Positions 45,120-58,239 of a stretch of DNA of 64,000 bases are shown here, piece after piece (the first letter of the stretch is position 1; the number at the start of each line of letters is the position of its first letter). The notes under the pieces were generated by a model. It was not told where the DNA came from and did no database searches. It worked only from the letters and a program-made list of their open reading frames with translations. This DNA comes from Harmothoe impar. Lineage: Eukaryota; Annelida; Polychaeta; Phyllodocida; Polynoidae. Position numbers and translations under genes: made by a program. The DNA lies in NCBI GenBank assembly GCA_947462335.1, contig OX381721.1, forward strand, positions 496,001 through 560,000, in the 5' to 3' direction.

Positions 45120-45740
45120 ATCAATTATCTGGACAATATTCTTGATGGTGAACTAAAATAAGATCTGCATGTAAAAGACTCAAAAAGGTGATTTGTATAC
45201 AAAATAATCCAGTTAGTCAATATCAAACGATTTCTGCTGTTTTCTCATTGGAAAATGATATGCACTATTTTTACCATGGTGATGTACTGTATGATGGTAC
45301 CTCATTTACTTCAACTGGCAAACTGCAATGACTCCAGAATAGAGCCCTTCCTAATATTGCACCCACTGACCCCCAATGCTACAGTTCATATTCAAGTAAA
45401 GATAAACTGAAATAGAGAAGTACCACACACTTGCTTAGATAAGTGTCCAGAAAATCTCAAGACAGGGAAAACAGATTCTTGGTATGGAATATCTTTATTT
45501 CACCATATTTATGTCTGACGTACATGAATCATTTCCTTGGTAAAACTACAGGTTCCAGCAGTCTTGTAATGCTCATATGTAATAAATCAGTAAACAGAAT
45601 TTTGCAATACAATTGTCGTTATTTATCACAAATTTGTAGGAATATCTCTACCAGTAAGGCCCCATCTAGGCAAATACCCCATAGGATCCTACCGGTAGTT
45701 TACAATCTTACACAGGCAATCAGACTCACCAGTTAGTATA
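45120..45740 (+). pseudogene. LINE reverse-transcriptase C-terminal relic (plus strand)
   Basis: A decayed frame around 45,270-45,330 reads YHGDVLYDG followed by KLQ-stop-LQNRAL. This matches the thumb-region signature (DYGDLLYD, then LQ..NRxLK) of the intact LINE at 17,812. Open stretches to 45,736 could be the rest of the C-terminal domain. Stops and frameshifts are frequent, so this is an old copy with no 5' part visible. Confidence 0.6.
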
Positions 45741-46589
45741 TAGTCATGTAGTTAGGGTACAAAATAATAGAAAATGTAATAACGGCTCAAAGATTGGTTA
45801 TATCCTTCATCCCCACTGTTGGTACAGTGTTATGGGTTGATACTTCGGGATAAACCATATGAATTGATTATTAGTAACAGTACCGACACAAAAGAGTAAA
45901 GAGGAACTAATGAATAAAGGACTTTATATGACATGAAGGGAGGCTCATTAAATGTTTCTTAATAAAAATTCTTATAGTCACAAGATACAAGAGACAACAT
46001 TGGTCAATGCAGGAAAAGAGCTAATTGCAAGATCCAGAATAACATATAAGGCAGAAAATATATGTAATAAACTGCACTGAGAGAATGATGGAAGACTTCA
46101 AATCTGAATCTCACTCTCAGCAAAGGCTGCAGATTCATCTAGGTTTATACCGGGCACACTTACCTTTTGTCAGATTCCATCCATGGTATATTTTGAATAT
46201 GATACATTTTTTAAGATAAATGTATATACTCATGTTAAATCATTCTGAAAACCTGAAATGCAGACCCTAATGGGATCAATGTGAACAGGCTGCTATCCAG
46301 AATGAATAAACTAATTTTAGAAGAAGGTATTATTTAATCAAAATATACAAAAGCTTGCTCAATGGATCATTCCAAAGTATTTGTTAGAGTAGATCGTACA
46401 ACCCTCATTGAAAAACAAGGACATTTAGAGTTACACAGAACAATGGTTAAATCATAGATAATTCTATAGCTACAAAAGTTACTGTTTCTAGAAAACTCAC
46501 TGTTTCGAGGAAATTCAAAGGTGAAGTTGAAGTTGGAAATTTGTTTATTTATACTGGACATCATATACTAGGTATATTACACTAAGGAA

Positions 46590-47020
46590 AAAAATAATAG
46601 GGAGTGCTTGAATGTTTTCCGACATTCACAGTGACTCTCTTGTCAAGGTGCCACTGACCAATATTGTATTTACAGTAAAACATGTGGTTTACCACATCCT
46701 TTATATTAAAGATGAAAAACAAGGGACCTAAAACAGATTCCTCTGGAACACAAGAGCCAACACCGACTCTATCTGAACTTGTGAGATGTATTTTGGTATA
46801 TTGAGTGTCATGCAAGCCAAGCTTACCTAAGATTTCAAACAAATATGCTGAACTGGGTCAAAAGCCCTCTTTACATTCAGAAAGAAGGCAGCAGACCCCA
46901 TGCTCTGCTTTCATATACATCATATAAGAGGCTGAAAATAGCATCCCCTGTCTCTGAACCAGGGCTATAACCGTACTGTTTGTCACATAGAAGTTCAGCA
47001 TCGCCCACCACCTGTATCAA
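46590..47020 (-). pseudogene. LINE reverse-transcriptase relic (minus strand)
   Basis: On the minus strand, in order and in shifting frames, are QYGYSPGSETGDA (fingers, equivalent to QDGFRPGRST), FFLNVKRAFDPVQH (motif A region, with the motif A Asp replaced by Asn) and CVPEESVLGPLFF (motif B, equivalent to GVPQGSVLGPLLF). The catalytic YADD is not recognisable. It is a dead fragment oriented opposite to the neighbouring LINE. Confidence 0.7.
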
Positions 47021-47340
47021 ATGTATGTGCATCATTTGTTTTGGCTATTTTCGAAAGAACCTTTAGAAGCAAAATTTATCTCCAATTAGTGAAAAAATAG
47101 GGGACTAGTAAGAGATATAGAAATCCAATCTCCTGAGAACTTGGTTGTAAATACAATTGTGTAAGGGTTAGATACATGAGTATAGTACATAAATAAATTA
47201 TGGCAATCTGAACCTCGTTTAGTCCTCTTGGAACAATGGCATTTACACCTGTACCCATCTCATCTCATCAAACCAATAATGCAACATTTCATCAGGTGCC
47301 TGCTTTCTAGATCTAAGAAAGGCTTGGATCTGAGCAGCTT

Positions 47341-50192
47341 TTGGCATGTCTTGGCTTATTTAGGAATTCAGGTTCAATATATGCTAATTATGCAAGACTA
47401 CAGGCTGAATTAGTTGTGAATCCATTCAGGGTTATGTGTTTTACTGAATCATGGTTCAAAGATAAACATAGGTCTTGGGATTTTGGTTTTCCTGGATATG
47501 TTCTGCACCGTGTAGATAGAGCCTGGATTGACCCAGATATAGAGTATGATGAAAATGGTGAACCTAAGACTGGAGGTGGCGTTTGTGTGTACATACGGAG
47601 TAATATACAACATGATGCTTATATCCTGGCGAACCTGAATCAAAGCAATATTAATATTGAAATTCAATGTATTAAAATAGAGAAGCCGAACAATAAATGT
47701 TTGATTTTAATTAATGTATATAGACCACCGAAAGGTTGTAAAATTTCTTTTATAAATGAGTTGAAAAACACCCTTAAGGCCATACCGGACTGGGATAAAG
47801 TGGAGATTATTTTATGTGGTGACATAAACATCAATTTGGCAAAATCTGACGAAAGGGTAAAGGATTTTAACAAAATGTTAAAAGATTATAATTTGAGAAA
47901 TGTCATAAAGGAGTTCACCAGGTGTACCGGTAAATCAAAGACGAGGATTGATGTAATTTGTACAACTGCCAAATTTGTTCACCAATATGGGACCTTGAAC
48001 CTAAATAGTTCTGATCACCTGTCGGTGTTTATGATAAAGAAAAAGCAAGTCTTACTCAAACCCAAGGTAGAGTTTATTGGCAGGTCGTACAAGAATTATA
48101 GGTCAGAAACTAATTGTGCGGATCTTGATGCAAATGATTGGAATTCCTTTGACACGTCTGATAGCCCTGATGTAAAATGGAATATTATACACTCTGTGTT
48201 AGAAACCTCACTTGATAACATGTGCCCGGTCAAAACTTTTAAGATCCCTGAAGAAAGAGATGAGTGGGTCTCTGATCACCTGGTGAATGTGCTTAGAGAT
48301 AAGAACAATTTGTTAGCCAAAGCCCGGAAAACAGACAACCCTGATGATTGGGCTAGGTCGGATACGGCTAAGAAGGAGGGTAATAGGCTGTCACGTACTG
48401 CAAAAAGGAAAATATAAGAGATGAGCTTAAGGCCTGTGAAAATGACAACACTTTGTTCTGGAGGAAAATACAAAAACTAATTCCTGATGCCCCAAAACAC
48501 CAAATAATTGAATTGTTAAATGAAAATACAAAGATACCGGTACCAAGTGGTGACATAGCTACCTACATAAACTCCTTCTTTGCAGGCATAGGTAAGAGGC
48601 TTTCTCAAAACATGTATGATGTGTGGAAACCATATGATGAACGTGTAGAGTACTCGCTGTTGGATTTTTCTTGTACCTTAAATGAGGTAAAAGATGTGGT
48701 GAAATTGATAAATACAAGCAAATTATCAGCCATTCCAAACATGTCAAATATGGTACTGAAGGATGCCTTTACACACATAAGTGAAAAAATCACAAACATG
48801 TTCAATTGCTCCTTTGTCACTAATGTTGTGCCGATTGCCTGGAAAAAAGCTATCATTGTACCAATCTTTAAGTCTGGTAATCCGCGTCATGTGGGTAATT
48901 ATAGGCCTATAGCGCTAACACCGACTCCTTGTAAGTTGATTGAAAAACTGGTTCACAAGCATATCTTTAATTTTCTCAATCATCATGATATATTGTCTAA
49001 ACATCAGGGTGGTTTTAGACCGGGTAGGTCTACTATAGGTACGTTGGCATCTTTTACGGATGATATCTCTAGGAACCTAAATGTTGGTTTACCAACACTA
49101 GCAGCATTTATCGATTTGTCCAAGGCCTTTGACACCGTAGACCACATAATCCTACAAAATAAACTTGAAAATTATGGTATTAGAGGAAACAATCTGAAAT
49201 GGATCTCGAGTTACTTAAGCGATAGAAGCCAAATTACAAAAGCTAATTCGTCATTTTCTGATAGTGAGGAGGTGGTCTGCGATGTCCCGCAGGGCTCCAT
49301 ATTGGGGCCCCTACTCTTTTTATTGTATGTGAATGATTTGCCAAAATGTGTAAAATCATCTGCCATTAAGCTATACGCTGATGATACCGTTATATATGAC
49401 TATGATCCTATTATTGAAAATGTGTATTCTAGATTACAGGATAGCCTTGATATATTTGGTATGTGGTGCTTACAAAATAAGCTTACTGTAAACACGGGTA
49501 AAAAAACCAAGATAATGGCCTTTACTGCATTGAAACAAAGGCTAACAGGACTTGATATCAACCTATTCTTGAATGGTGTTAAGTTGATGGTGGTTCCCTC
49601 ATACAAGTATCTGGGCGTAACCCTTGATCCACACTTAAAGTATGATTTACATGTCAAGCATCAACTGAAAACTATTGCCCATAAGACATGGATTTTAGGT
49701 AGCCTAAGAACCTCTATGACTAAAGCCATGTCTCTTAAAATCTACTCCACCAAAGTCTTGCCTTATTTTGACTATGGTGACCAGCTGTTCTGCTCGGCTG
49801 CGCAGTATATTTTGGATGATCTACAATTTGCTCAAAATAAATGCCTAAAGATTTGTCCAAGAGTGGACCACCTTACAGATACTGACTGGGTACATGCCAA
49901 AGCCAAAATCCCACTATTGAAAGATAGAAGGTTATCCCATCTTCAGAACTTTATGTACAAGAGAGCGCAGGAGAGTGAATTAACTGTTAACCGTGACATT
50001 CCCACCCGAGCCCACCAAGGTCCAATCCTCAATCGTCATACTTCCCACTGTGATGTCTACTTTAGATGTATTGAGCATTATGGTGCAATGATCTGGAATG
50101 TGATCCCACCACCTGTGAGGCTGATACCCAATCACTCACAATTTAAGAGGGATAGGAGAGAGTGGTTAGCGAGACAGATACCAATTGTATAA
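47341..50192 (+). pseudogene. LINE 2 endonuclease-RT gene with one frameshift
   Basis: Two frames. The 358-codon part (47341-48417) is the endonuclease: TESW, CGDININ, SSDHLSV. The 579-codon part (48453-50192) is the reverse transcriptase: RPGRST, IDLSKAFDTVDH, VPQGSILGPLLFLLYVNDL, YADDT, then the DYGDQLF thumb motif. The frames join if one base is missing in an A-rich run near 48,405-48,415. Everything else is open, so the lesion is recent or a sequence error. It belongs to the same superfamily as LINE 1 but is a different family. The 3' UTR runs to about 50,550; no clear target duplication was found. Confidence 0.85.
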
Positions 50193-50589
50193 TGTTTATT
50201 TAGTGTAATGTTCTATTGATAGATCTCTATACTGATTGATGTAACCCCTTAGTACCCAAAATACCCCATTCAGACCAAATTTGAAGTCTTTAAACTAGTT
50301 GTTGATCCTTTTATAAGGAAAGGGTCCCCTAAGAAAATCCACCACACACCTAATCTGGGTGGGAGGAAGGGGGCCTTTCTTTCTTGCCGAGTGGTTGTTT
50401 ATGTGACATCGTTATCACATCATTATTATTATTGTAAAATTTATCATGGGAGTGCGATATCTATGCACAACATATATTGAACTTGTATACTTGTCCTTGA
50501 TGTAACTACTCAACATGAATAACTACCGGTAATAAAGATAAATGTTTACAAAAAATATATTAGCATCAGGTAGCTTCTGTGCAAAAGGG

Positions 50590-51109
50590 TGTCCCAGGTG
50601 GCCATAACTGTCTCTGCACAAGTAATTGACACATGAAAAGAAAATGCATTTGATTGCATTTGTTGATTCTGTGCAACCTGGTTACTCAACCCGGCCAGGT
50701 TACCTTATATGGCCCGGTTGGCTACTGAGCCCAGCTGCTCTCCGACGCCTGTGGCCTGCTATATATAAGGCATGCCACTGCCGGTCACTGGCAGTTGCTA
50801 CTGGCCACTCAGACTTAGGAGGACACTCACTGAGGACCTTCTAGGTCTTGCTGCTTTACACAGCTCCCACTCACAGAACTTGGGACCAACCGTGCTCTCC
50901 ACATTGATCATCCACCCATTGGGTTAAGAAGCACCTGGTCCAGGTTCTGCCAAAATATCTAGACAGAAGTATATGTACACTAAGTGTGACCAGGATCGAC
51001 TATGAAACCTGTTTGCCTCAACACACCTGAATAAAGAAGGATCTTTAAACTGCTCAACCACCTGTGTCTGTTCCTTGGGAGAATAGCAGGAAGTCATACT
51101 ATCCTTACA
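50590..51109 (+). mobile_element. Possible LTR or LTR-like promoter block
   Basis: A GC-richer block with a TATA-like TATATATAAGG (about 50,760) and AATAAA about 270 bp later (about 51,030), ending near CCTTACA. The layout (TATA, R-like region, AATAAA, then about 80 bp) mirrors the solo LTR at 53,013. I could not find a convincing TG start or target duplication, so the boundaries and even the class are tentative. Confidence 0.35.
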
Positions 51110-51450
51110 ATTATTAGTAGTTGGATGCTTGGACGGCTCCTCAGCAGTCCTAGCCTATCCCAAATATAGCAATCACTGCACTACTATACTAAGTTAATAG
51201 TTTAACTATAAAACTTTAACATCAGACTATCTATATTCTAGAGTACATAAGTCATCATATAGAAGTAATGCATACTAGAATGACTCGATGGTTCGCATCT
51301 ATTAATATATGTGGAATGCTAAACAGTTTTAGACCCAAGAGTGTACATGGACAGCAAAGTGCAGCTCATGGACAACATATTGGACAATATATTGCAGTAC
51401 ATGAAGTATCCACCATCACAGCAAGATCTCCTACCTATGTTTGGTAGGGT
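51110..51450. other. AT-rich spacer, no supported gene
   Basis: Lies between the LTR-like block and the truncated LINE 3. No ORF or recognised repeat is seen. Confidence 0.5.
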
Positions 51451-54152
51451 ATGTGTCAGTATATAAGGCTTCAAGGTTTTGATTTGAGTGACCATGAAAT
51501 GGTATACATTTCTGCTGAAGATCAGCTGATAGATAATTCAAAAATTACTTTTACGGGACGTTCTCATAAGAAGTTGACTGATGATTTGGTGTTAAATAAG
51601 ATTAATGATATTGATTGGAGTGAATTTTATGAAGAAAATGATGTAGAAAATCTATGGGCATATTACTATGAGAAATTATTAAATATTATAGATAATCTAT
51701 GCCCTTTCAAAGAATTTACCGTCAAAAAACCTCGTCAAGAATGGGTCAGTCAGGATTTGTTGGAGCTTATAGCTGAGAAAGATAGATTACTGTCAAGAGC
51801 TAGGAAAACAAAAAACCCGGGTGATAAGCAAATAGCTGTTGACACACGGAAAGCTTCAAATGGTACTAATAGGAGCACTAGAAATAAACATGTAAATAAA
51901 GTTACAGATGAATGCATTAACGATCCACAGAAATTCTGGAGGGAAATTGCAAAAATATTGCCGGGAAAAAAGGATAAGTTGGATATTTCCCTTCTCAATG
52001 ATGATGGCTCAGTTGTGCCACCAACTGAAACTTCAGAATTTATCAATGACTATTTCTCTCAAATTGGCTCTAAATTAGCAAAAAATATGAATGACCCATG
52101 GAGCTATGACGGTAAAATCAATAATGAGAATTCTATGGAGCTAATGAACACTTCTGCAAGTGAAGTTGGAAAAATAGTTAATGATATAGATATCACCAAA
52201 TCTTCTGCTGTCAAAGGTTTGTCTTCAAAAATCTTGAAGATTTGCTTTACAAACTCCATTCAGCAACTTGTACATATATTTAATGTTTCATTAAATACTG
52301 GTATAGTTCCTGAGCACTGGAAAAGTGCTACAGTAACACCTATCCATAAAGATGGAGATAGACGTCTAGTTACTAACTATAGGCCAATCTCACTCTTGCC
52401 ACTGCCTGGTAAACTATTGGAGAGAATTGTACATACCCAACTTTCAGAATTCCTAGAAACTAATAAATTACTCACGAGTCAGCAGAGTGGTTATAGGAAA
52501 AATAAGTCTACAATTGCTGCTGTTAGTAAATTAACTGATGACATTCTTAGACATAGAAATATTGCAATAAATACCTTGGCCACCTTTTTTGATTTAAGCA
52601 AAGCTTTTGATACCGTAAATCACAAAATTCTTTAAAAAAAATTACATAATTTGGGATTATCTGATAAAATTAATAATTGGTTGACAAATTATCTAAAAGG
52701 TAGATTTCAGGACACTTTTGCTAACAATAGTTTATCAAGCAAGAAAAAGATTGATTGTGGAGTGCCTCAAGGGTCAATTCTAGGCCCATTGTTGTTTTTA
52801 GTTTATATAAATGATGTGGTAAATGTGTGCAAATACTCAAATATTATGCTCTTTGCGGATGATACGGTACTATACAATTCTTGTAAATCGGATCATCAAT
52901 CTGCTATTGAAATGCAACAAGATATAAATTCTTTTGTGAATTGGTTAAAAAAAAACAAATTAACTGTGAATATTAAGAAAACAAAATATATGTGCTTTGG
53001 TTCAAATAATAGTGTAGGGGCATGATATTACATATTAATCTCATACACGGTATTTCCGGGTAACGTCTGTTTACTCGGCTTCTCCACCTGGAGCTAGTGC
53101 ACACAGTTCCCGGGAGAGGGCGCAGGTCCTCTTCAGGTGACCGTGTGCCGCTCTCAGGTGGGCGGCCGACCCACCCACCTGGCCACGTGACCTAAGAGCC
53201 GGTGTTATATAAGACCCATGTGTTTACCTGGAACGGCAGTCAGTGCAGGCCCGACTGACGAGAGACTTCACATGTCCAACCGTGCGGACAGAGTTGTATG
53301 CTAAGAGTTGTATACTGACCGTTTCCTCTATTTATAGAGAAACCTGATTTACCTGTGTGTATTCATTCTACACTGATCGTTCCCTAGTAAAGGAACTAGA
53401 GTTATTATTCTTGTGAATAAAGATAGATATATTCTCGCACCTGGAAACTGCCGTGATCGTTGTTCTTTAACCTAGAGTTAATTACGAACCACCACAATAG
53501 TTTCAAAAACTCCACTTTGAAAATTGATGGTCAAAAACTTTCAAGGGTACCCACTTATAAATATTTAGGAGTAATTCTTTATTCCAAACAAACATATGAA
53601 TCTTTTATGAGGAATCAACTACGTACGGTAGCTTATCGTACTTACCAACTAACTAAGATAGCACGCTTCTTATCAAAAGCCTCTCTACTTAGAATTTATA
53701 AAGTTTACATTCTGCCAATTTTTGATTATGGAGATTACTTATTTATGAATTCTAATGTCACTACCTTAGATAAGTTACAAATTTCTCAAAATAGAGCACT
53801 CAAAGTATGTCTGAAATTGCCGAGATTGACACCAACTGTGTTTATTCATAGCAAAGCTGAGATAAATATGTTAGTGGATAGAAGGAGGGCACATGCTCTA
53901 ATTGAGGGTTATAAAAGATCTAAGAAAACTGAATATGTTAAAAAGAAAAAAGCTTGTACAAGATTACATGAAGGTCCAGTTCTGAAAAATCATCTTCCAC
54001 ATTGTGAGGCATACAAGAAAAGTGTGGAATATAGTCTATCTGTTTTATGGAATGATCTGCATTCAAGTCTACGAAATATACAAAACTTATTGGCTTTTAA
54101 AAGTAAGGTAAAAGAAGAGTTGAAATTGTTAATACCAGTACTTGTGGAATAA
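51451..54152 (+). pseudogene. LINE 3 reverse-transcriptase gene, truncated, with stop and LTR insertion
   Basis: The 5' end begins at the last endonuclease motif (SDHEMVYI, about 51,490), so most of the endonuclease is missing. The RT reads FDLSKAFDTVNH, then an in-frame TAA at 52633-52635 within an A run, then continues in the same frame with GVPQGSILGPLLFLVYIND and FADDTVLY. At 53,012 the frame is cut by a 484-bp solo LTR and resumes in phase at 53,501 (thumb motif FDYGDYLF) to 54,152. It is a dead copy. The 3' end may lie at the AATAAATTCTTATTATCATC tail near 54,480. Confidence 0.87.
53013..53496 (+). mobile_element. Solo LTR (484 bp)
   Basis: Starts TGTAGGGG and ends CCACCACA (TG...CA), flanked on both sides by ATAG, a 4-bp target duplication. 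It has TATATAA (53,206) and AATAAA (53,417), consistent with U3-R-U5 order on the plus strand. Removing the LTR and one ATAG restores the LINE 3 reading frame exactly (SNNS then FKNSTLK), which fixes both ends. There is no internal retroelement sequence, so this is a solo LTR left by LTR-LTR recombination. The parent family is not identified. Confidence 0.88.
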
Positions 54153-55900
54153 TGTCATAAATATATTTAGATTGAATTATAGGATTTATTAAATTAACTA
54201 GGTATTGTTGAACTACTTTTATACTGATTCTATCTCGCTACTGATATCTTACATTGAGTCATTGTATTGTCCTGTAATGTATTGTCCCAGGAATTAAATT
54301 GTAGGAGTTATTACTACCATAAATTATAATTACACGGCTAATTCTAGCATGGTAATATAATATTTGTACATTAAATACTGTAACGCATGGGTATTATTGA
54401 AATTGTATATAATTGTACATACTAAATTATACTTTGTAAATAATATTGTAAATACCTTTAATAAATTCTTATTATCATCATAATAATATCTACATTCCTA
54501 TAAGTGGAGTACTATTCTAAAGATGTATTATACAATTATTAGTCTCCATTTTAAATATATCTAACACAGTGTGAACTTACAAATTGGTTATAAAGGTGGC
54601 TTACGAAAACTGGCATACCTGCCAAGTAGCAGCCTATTCACATAAGATCATATACGGAACAGAATACTCAGTCAAGGATTTTTTTTTAATATATATATAT
54701 TATTGGAAAATTGGAAAATTCGCTAATAAGCCATGGTCATTGAACAATTGTACTATAACCGTTGATTTTATGATTGAATAAATTCTACCAAACTTGAAAC
54801 TTGAACTTGAACTTGCAAAGGGATTTATTAGAACTTTTTCTTCCATATCTTGCACTATGTATGTTCAGAGAACTGTGAAACTATAGCCATGCAGGTCAAT
54901 TACAATAAAAAAATTTAACCACCATGATCATTTTTTTAAGTGGTAAAATACACTGACGCTTTATCCCACCACTCTATTATGACGTAGAGATGGGCATAAT
55001 CAAAGTTGACCTAGGGACCCACAACAGGCAAATAAATATATTGAATTAATGTCAGAGCCAGCAAAAAGTGAATGAAAAAGCAACGGATGAATGGCATGAT
55101 TGGAAATTACCTTTTGTGGGGGAAGGTGTGATGGAAATTGAACTATGAACAAGTTTTAACTGTGCTGCTAGGCAGGTTATGTTGCTAAGCAATTAGATTT
55201 CCTAGCTACACAAATTAGTTCATTGAGTTAATTTAGTGGGGCTGGGTGACTTAATCATGTCACAATTTGCCTTAACAGTATTCTAAGACTGTAGCTCTAA
55301 ATAATTGCTTATAAGAGCAGATTGCTATGCATACACTACGGTTGTTAAGCAACTGTCTGTTCTAGTAGCAAACCAAATGGATTCCTTGTACCCCATTTAG
55401 GAGGATAGGTAAGGTTAAAATTCTGCTGTGATCTGTATTGTCATAATAGGAAATGATGTTGTGATTATCTGGCAGCCATGTTGGATTACCCACGTTTTTT
55501 TAATGGAAGCACACAAAGGACACTCCAGGGTTTTTGAGAGGTGAAACCTGGTATAAAGCCAAGCCATTCCTGAAATTATTTTCCCCGCTTAGGCCTAGAA
55601 TTCATCTTAAATTCCTGTTATATAATTTTAGTTAGGAGCCAAATCTCAAAAAGAGGCCTTGTAAAAAGATGCTAGGTGTTTTAGAGTAAACATATGGCAG
55701 ATTTAAATTTAGAAAACCCCAATTACCCTAGTCCAACTGAGAATACAATTCTACTCAAAAATGCTTTAACCTTTCACATATTCTCAAAGGAGCTCCTATT
55801 GAATCGATTAATATTGTTAGGGTGTATTCTGTCATCATGCCTTTCCAGGATTTCCATAGGGTTCCCATGGTAGCAGTTTCTATTATCATAATAGAAACTG
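54153..55900. other. AT-rich intergenic DNA with LINE-type tails
   Basis: No gene is seen. AAACTTGAACTTGAACTTG near 54,790, after ATTGAATAAATTCTACC, looks like another LINE 3' tail with hexamer repeats. No coding part is adjacent, so it may be the true 3' end of LINE 3 or a separate 5'-truncated insert. Confidence 0.5.
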
Positions 55901-55969
55901 ATCGAGCGGAACAGCATTACATTGATCCTGTGTTTCATTGTTATATACGCATGTTACAAAGCCCAGATC

Positions 55970-56190
55970 CAAACAGCAGCAGGACCGGGTCATCGTATTG
56001 ATCTGTTGTGTCTTTACAACAGCAGTGAAGCATTAAACTGCCGCCAGTGTGGTCAGCATCCACAGATAATGGGGCAGTCAGGTGCCGCACCTCACCACAC
56101 CACACAAAGGGGACATGCTTCCACCAACCCATGCATATTACAGTACAACCACACACAGAGGTCAACCATCATGCATGATGGGACAAAACA
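55970..56190 (+). repeat. Dispersed repeat family R1, copy 3
   Basis: Same orientation and block order as copy 1 (TGATCTGTTGTGTCTTTACA, GAAGCATTAAACTGC, CACAGATAATGGGGCAGTCA). It ends near CATCATGCATGATGGGAC, where copy 2 has a related ATCATGTATGATGAG end. Confidence 0.75.
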
Positions 56191-56710
56191 ATTTGCTGCT
56201 CCTCTGCCGATAAAAGCCTGGGGGGGGGGGGGGGCACTTGATCTTTTTCTGAGACTGGTGTGTGGCTGGACCTCTGACAATCCTTAACCTTGTGATTCCA
56301 ACAACAACACTTTACCCTGCTTTGGTCTAAGGGTGCTAACTTTTGGGAAAAGGATGATAAGATAGATCATGTTTTGGCAGAAATCTTGCCAAAAACTGTG
56401 ATATTTCAGGAGAGAACTGGAGAAAGCTTTGTGATGGACCCTTTTTAGGGTAATTCTAAGGGAAAAATACCCTTGCCAGCCAAACACATTTGTAAACACT
56501 ATAAATAAAGTGCCCCCCCCCCTTAGTTGAAGAAAAGTGAATCATGAAGGTCTGAAATACTATTTCTCATTCTGTCTCATCAATAACAATTCTTCAATTT
56601 GGAATATGTTTAAATATTTGCAGAACGCTTCAATAGGGCCTAATTTGAAGTCTTCTTTAAGTGGTCTTTGCAATTTCATATAGAATGAATGCCTTTTGTT
56701 TTTTAACATT

Positions 56711-56782
56711 TGTGAGCAGGCAAGCAGAAAGGATAGCCCATGGGCCCTCTTCTTGGCTATCCTTTTTGCTTGCCTGCTCACA
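56711..56782. repeat. Perfect-length hairpin, 28-bp arms
   Basis: Left arm 56711-56738 (TGTGAGCAGGCAAGCAG and on) pairs with right arm 56755-56782 with a single mismatch, leaving a 16-nt loop. It would fold into a strong RNA or DNA stem-loop. It could be a small foldback element or a small-RNA precursor; nothing else distinguishes these. Confidence 0.85.
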
Positions 56783-57353
56783 TTTAGTAAATCCTTCTAT
56801 ACTCATTGCTTTTTGACACTTAAGTTTGCATGTGCCAGTCTTCTTTATGGTGAAAGTCACAAGGTGCTCTCCAAAGAAAAGAGCAAATTTCATATCTGTT
56901 TTTGAATGTTCATTTAATTCTGATCAGAAATACTTTGCCCAAAAGAAAGAATTCTAACATGCACTTAATCCCCCTTACCCCGGCTCAAACCTCTGACCTA
57001 TGTTGTTTTGGCTATTTCTGGCCCTTTTCAGGCCTATAGCCCTACAGAATAACCAGTTTTGCACCAATTTTTCCAAAAAGTTGGTATATGTAAGAAAACA
57101 TCCTAACAATGCAGAATTTCTTTTTTTTTTGTGTATTGGCCCAATATTTTCCGTTTTCTGGCCCTCCAAAGGCCCAAAATACCCTAAAAAAACCAAAACC
57201 CTTAAAATAACATGTTTTACATGTCTCCCATGTCTTCTCAGACAGTAACAGCCTATCCCTAATATCATTTTCTATTAGGCCTATGGTATAGTCAATCAAT
57301 TCGCGAGGATTTCACTCAATATGTACCGTATTTTTTTCTCCAGGCGGTCTGCG

Positions 57354-57909
57354 GGGTGACTCCGGGACCGAAATAAGCGAGGGCTGTAAAATTGCTCTGC
57401 GCTCCATAATATTGTCCGCTACCGGTAGAAAGTGGTCAGAATTAATAGATTATACATAGCCACAGTCTCCACTGCCTTTTGGTTGATATCCATCCAGTAT
57501 TTCTTTATGTATGAGGTGGAAACAGAAAAAAAAAGTGAAAATATTCGAAAATTTCGCCGAAAATGGCCAAAATTACATATTAATTTCACTAAATTCGCAA
57601 TATTCTGTGGTTTACTGTGTACTCCAACCCCCTCTTGATCATATTAATGCGTTTGAACTACCCTGGCTGCATATATTTAGCGACTGTGGGTGATTTAAGA
57701 ATTTGCGCCTTATTTCGGTCTCGGAGTCACCCACCTCGCCGACGCACTCGTATAAACCACACAGAATTGTTAATATCCAATATAATTCAGTTATGTCGAG
57801 TCTCCCTGCGTCCTACCCACCCCCTCTAACACCCTAAACCAGAAATCTGATGCTTCCAGTTGTTTAACCTACATTTATAGAAAATCTTATTTCGGTCTCG
57901 GAGTCACCC
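57354..57909. repeat. Three inverted/direct copies of a 24-bp motif
   Basis: A 24-bp motif containing GGTGACTCCG and GACCGAAATAAG lies at 57354-57377. Its reverse complement (one mismatch) is at 57709-57732 and again at 57886-57909. The first pair could be the TIRs of a MITE of about 380 bp. Alternatively the set could be terminal and subterminal repeats of a larger DNA transposon extending to the right. Confidence 0.65.
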
Positions 57910-58239
57910 GACGCTGTTTTCGCTTAATATAACATACTTACAATCCTTCAATCGTCTCCATATTTTGATACAGTATGCCCCTATAGTATTAACATCTTCC
58001 CAAAAAGTCATTTGGTGCATATTGGTAAGTTAATTTTTGACCTACTATGGTGGGGTCACCACTAGGCCCTAAATTCTGGTAATTGAGCAATATTGTCCTT
58101 GTATAAAGGCCATACTTGGCACAATTCTTTTCTGTCAATATTAGATCACTTGTGGATGATATGGGCCATATGGTAATTATTTATTAACCTTTTTTTAGTA
58201 AGAAACACATCCCTGATTTATTGCTCTTTTTCATTTCAG
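57910..58239. other. Upstream region of the heptad-repeat gene
   Basis: No ORF is seen. It ends in a pyrimidine tract and TTTCAG immediately before ATG at 58240, so an upstream exon (coding or 5' UTR) is likely but not located. Confidence 0.5.
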
